Part shown: piece by piece, positions 62,573 to 64,000 of the stretch
Layout: every line of letters starts with the position of its first letter
Numbering within the stretch: position 1 is the stretch's first letter
Source of the DNA: Tribonema minus
Taxonomy: Eukaryota > Sar > Xanthophyceae > Tribonematales > Tribonemataceae
Reading direction: 5' to 3'
DNA length: 64,000 nt
Assembly (NCBI GenBank): GCA_017506865.1
Contig: JAFCMP010000551.1
Coordinates: 62,001 to 126,000, forward strand
Notes under the pieces: generated by a model
What the model saw: only the letters and a program-made list of their open reading frames with translations
What the model was told of the DNA's origin: nothing
The model's database searches: none
Program-made: the position numbers and the translations under genes

Positions 62573-64000
62573 GTGATATGGGCGTTGTATGCGTTGCATT
62601 CATTCTTCTGTTTCCCTGCGGAGGTTGCACATGCGCAGTGACAATCACTCGTGCCCTCGGAGGTCTCGAGATTCTTACTCTGACCTTTAGGCGGTACAGA
62701 CACAATGGCAAGCAGGTGAGGAGGGCTGCTACCACTGCGTGCCCCATAGGTGCATCCCATTTCAGCAGCAGTTCGAAGCTGTTACACTCTGGCTGTTGAG
62801 AAATGCTGATGGTCTTGGACTTTAATGGGCGCGCCGGACGTGCGCAGGAGCATTCAGTGGGCACTGGCTTTCTCGGCGGGCACGCGCTGCCTTCTGCTCC
62901 TGGTGCCCATGTGCTCTCAGCATGCGCGCTCTGATCGAATTAATGCTGCTCAAGTGATTTCTCAAAAGGAGTATTTGGGGATCACATAAGTAGGGGAGAG
63001 TAGGGTGTTGGAAAAGCTGCAGGACGAGCAGGGTCGCTTGCAGGGCATCACCTCCCAGCAGGCACAGGCACAATCACATGCACAGTAGCATTAGTATGAG
63101 TGTTCGCCGTTGCCGCACAGCTTGCACATGCAGTGCACATTTTTTGCACCCTGTGTAACCATCATCCGGAGCGACTCTGCCTCATATCACAGCCACCCTT
63201 TTGATTGTGCCATGCCAATGTGTGCTCTGTGGCATCGTGCGCCAATGCCGTTTGTTTCAAATATGCCGCTCCCGGCACGTTGTCAAGTATTAATATATTT
63301 TGTCATTGAGTGTGGTGCGCCATCTGAGGGCGGCGTTTGCGTTGCATATGTTTGACTCGAGGCGTCCTGCAGCCGTTGGTGCTGTTCAGCTCACGTATCA
63401 TTAAAGCCTCTGCGCCTTCCCCCTTGTCCCTATTTCCTCTTAGTGGCTGGTGCTGGTGACAGAGCAGGCATAGGTGATATCACTGTTGCAAGCATTGCAT
63501 GCCTCTTGTGTTTGGCTGCAGAAGTTGCATGCGGTGCAGTGCGTCAACGTCACCCAGCGCCTGATGGCGTGTTATGTAGCTAGTAGTACTGGCACAGTGC
63601 ACAGCAGGGTAGCCATGTTCGTTCATGCTGTCCGACTTGCACTTAGCTTACAGGCAGTATGCATGTGCCCATCGCTCACTTCATGTAGGTAGTCTGCCAA
63701 CCTCGCTGGTGTGGTGTGTCACATTTGTTGTGGATTGCTGAGGTCAATATCAAGAACAGTTACCTCAAGTTGCAGCGCATGACTTCCACTGTCAGGCACA
63801 GCTGACGTACACACATTCGCTTTTGGTGCTGTTGCCCGCCCTTTTGCCCTGTGCATTTCTGCATGCGCACTTGATACCATGGCACTATTTTGGGTCAATC
63901 ATGGTAGGTATAACCATGTGACCTGTGCCGGAAGTGCCCGTAAAATACGAGCATCGCACTTTTAAGATTTTTGGTGTGCTGTCGGACGCTTGTGCTGCAC
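62573..64000. other. Right margin, candidate exons only
   Basis: Apart from the exon-like pieces named in the previous entry I see nothing supported. Confidence 0.4.

Overview
This window is nuclear DNA from a eukaryote, most likely a photosynthetic stramenopile (heterokont) alga. The species cannot be named. The evidence is as follows. Several genes have coherent GT-AG introns. One protein starts with a signal peptide that is cut before a Phe (SALA|F), the pattern used for import into red-derived secondary plastids. A pair of F-box-like/ankyrin genes carries the GCPWDE-type repeats common in brown-algal relatives and giant viruses. TTAGGG-type motifs are scattered through introns. GC content is high in exons, and intergenic DNA is long and repeat-rich.

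Layout. 1.3-5.4 kb (-): intronless FG-nucleoporin with two RanBP2-type zinc fingers, ending after a probable one-base frameshift. 6.8-9.7 kb (-): three-exon flavin-containing monooxygenase, sharing a 250 bp divergent promoter with a coiled-coil gene at 10.0-11.5 kb (+). 11.5-15.7 kb: gene-poor. 15.7-16.4 kb (-): small two-exon orphan. 16.8-18.3 kb and 20.0-21.1 kb (+): ankyrin paralogues, the second broken by a frameshift. 23.2-30.8 kb (-): seven-exon MATE transporter. It shares a 160 bp divergent promoter with a seven-exon, probably plastid-targeted, ketopantoate-reductase-like protein (31.0-36.9 kb, +). 38.4-42.4 kb (-): four-exon ZCCHC17/pNO40-like RNA-binding protein with an added SR domain. 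42.7-60 kb: a repeat and mobile-element island. It holds an hAT transposase fragment, a minisatellite, two decayed nuclease-like genes of kinds common in giant viruses and algae, and an apparently intact non-LTR retrotransposon with a restriction-like endonuclease and a perfect 12 bp target-site duplication. 58-64 kb: fragments and isolated exon-like pieces.

The most unusual signal is structural. In the FMO, MATE, reductase-like and ZCCHC17-like genes, introns hold several decayed tandem copies of the neighbouring exon's edge together with its splice site. Most copies are of the 3' exon end plus 5' splice site; some are of the acceptor side. One array even repeats the end of a terminal exon past the stop codon. 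Exon and intron boundaries given here were read by eye from splice consensus, phase continuity and family alignment from memory; no search was run.
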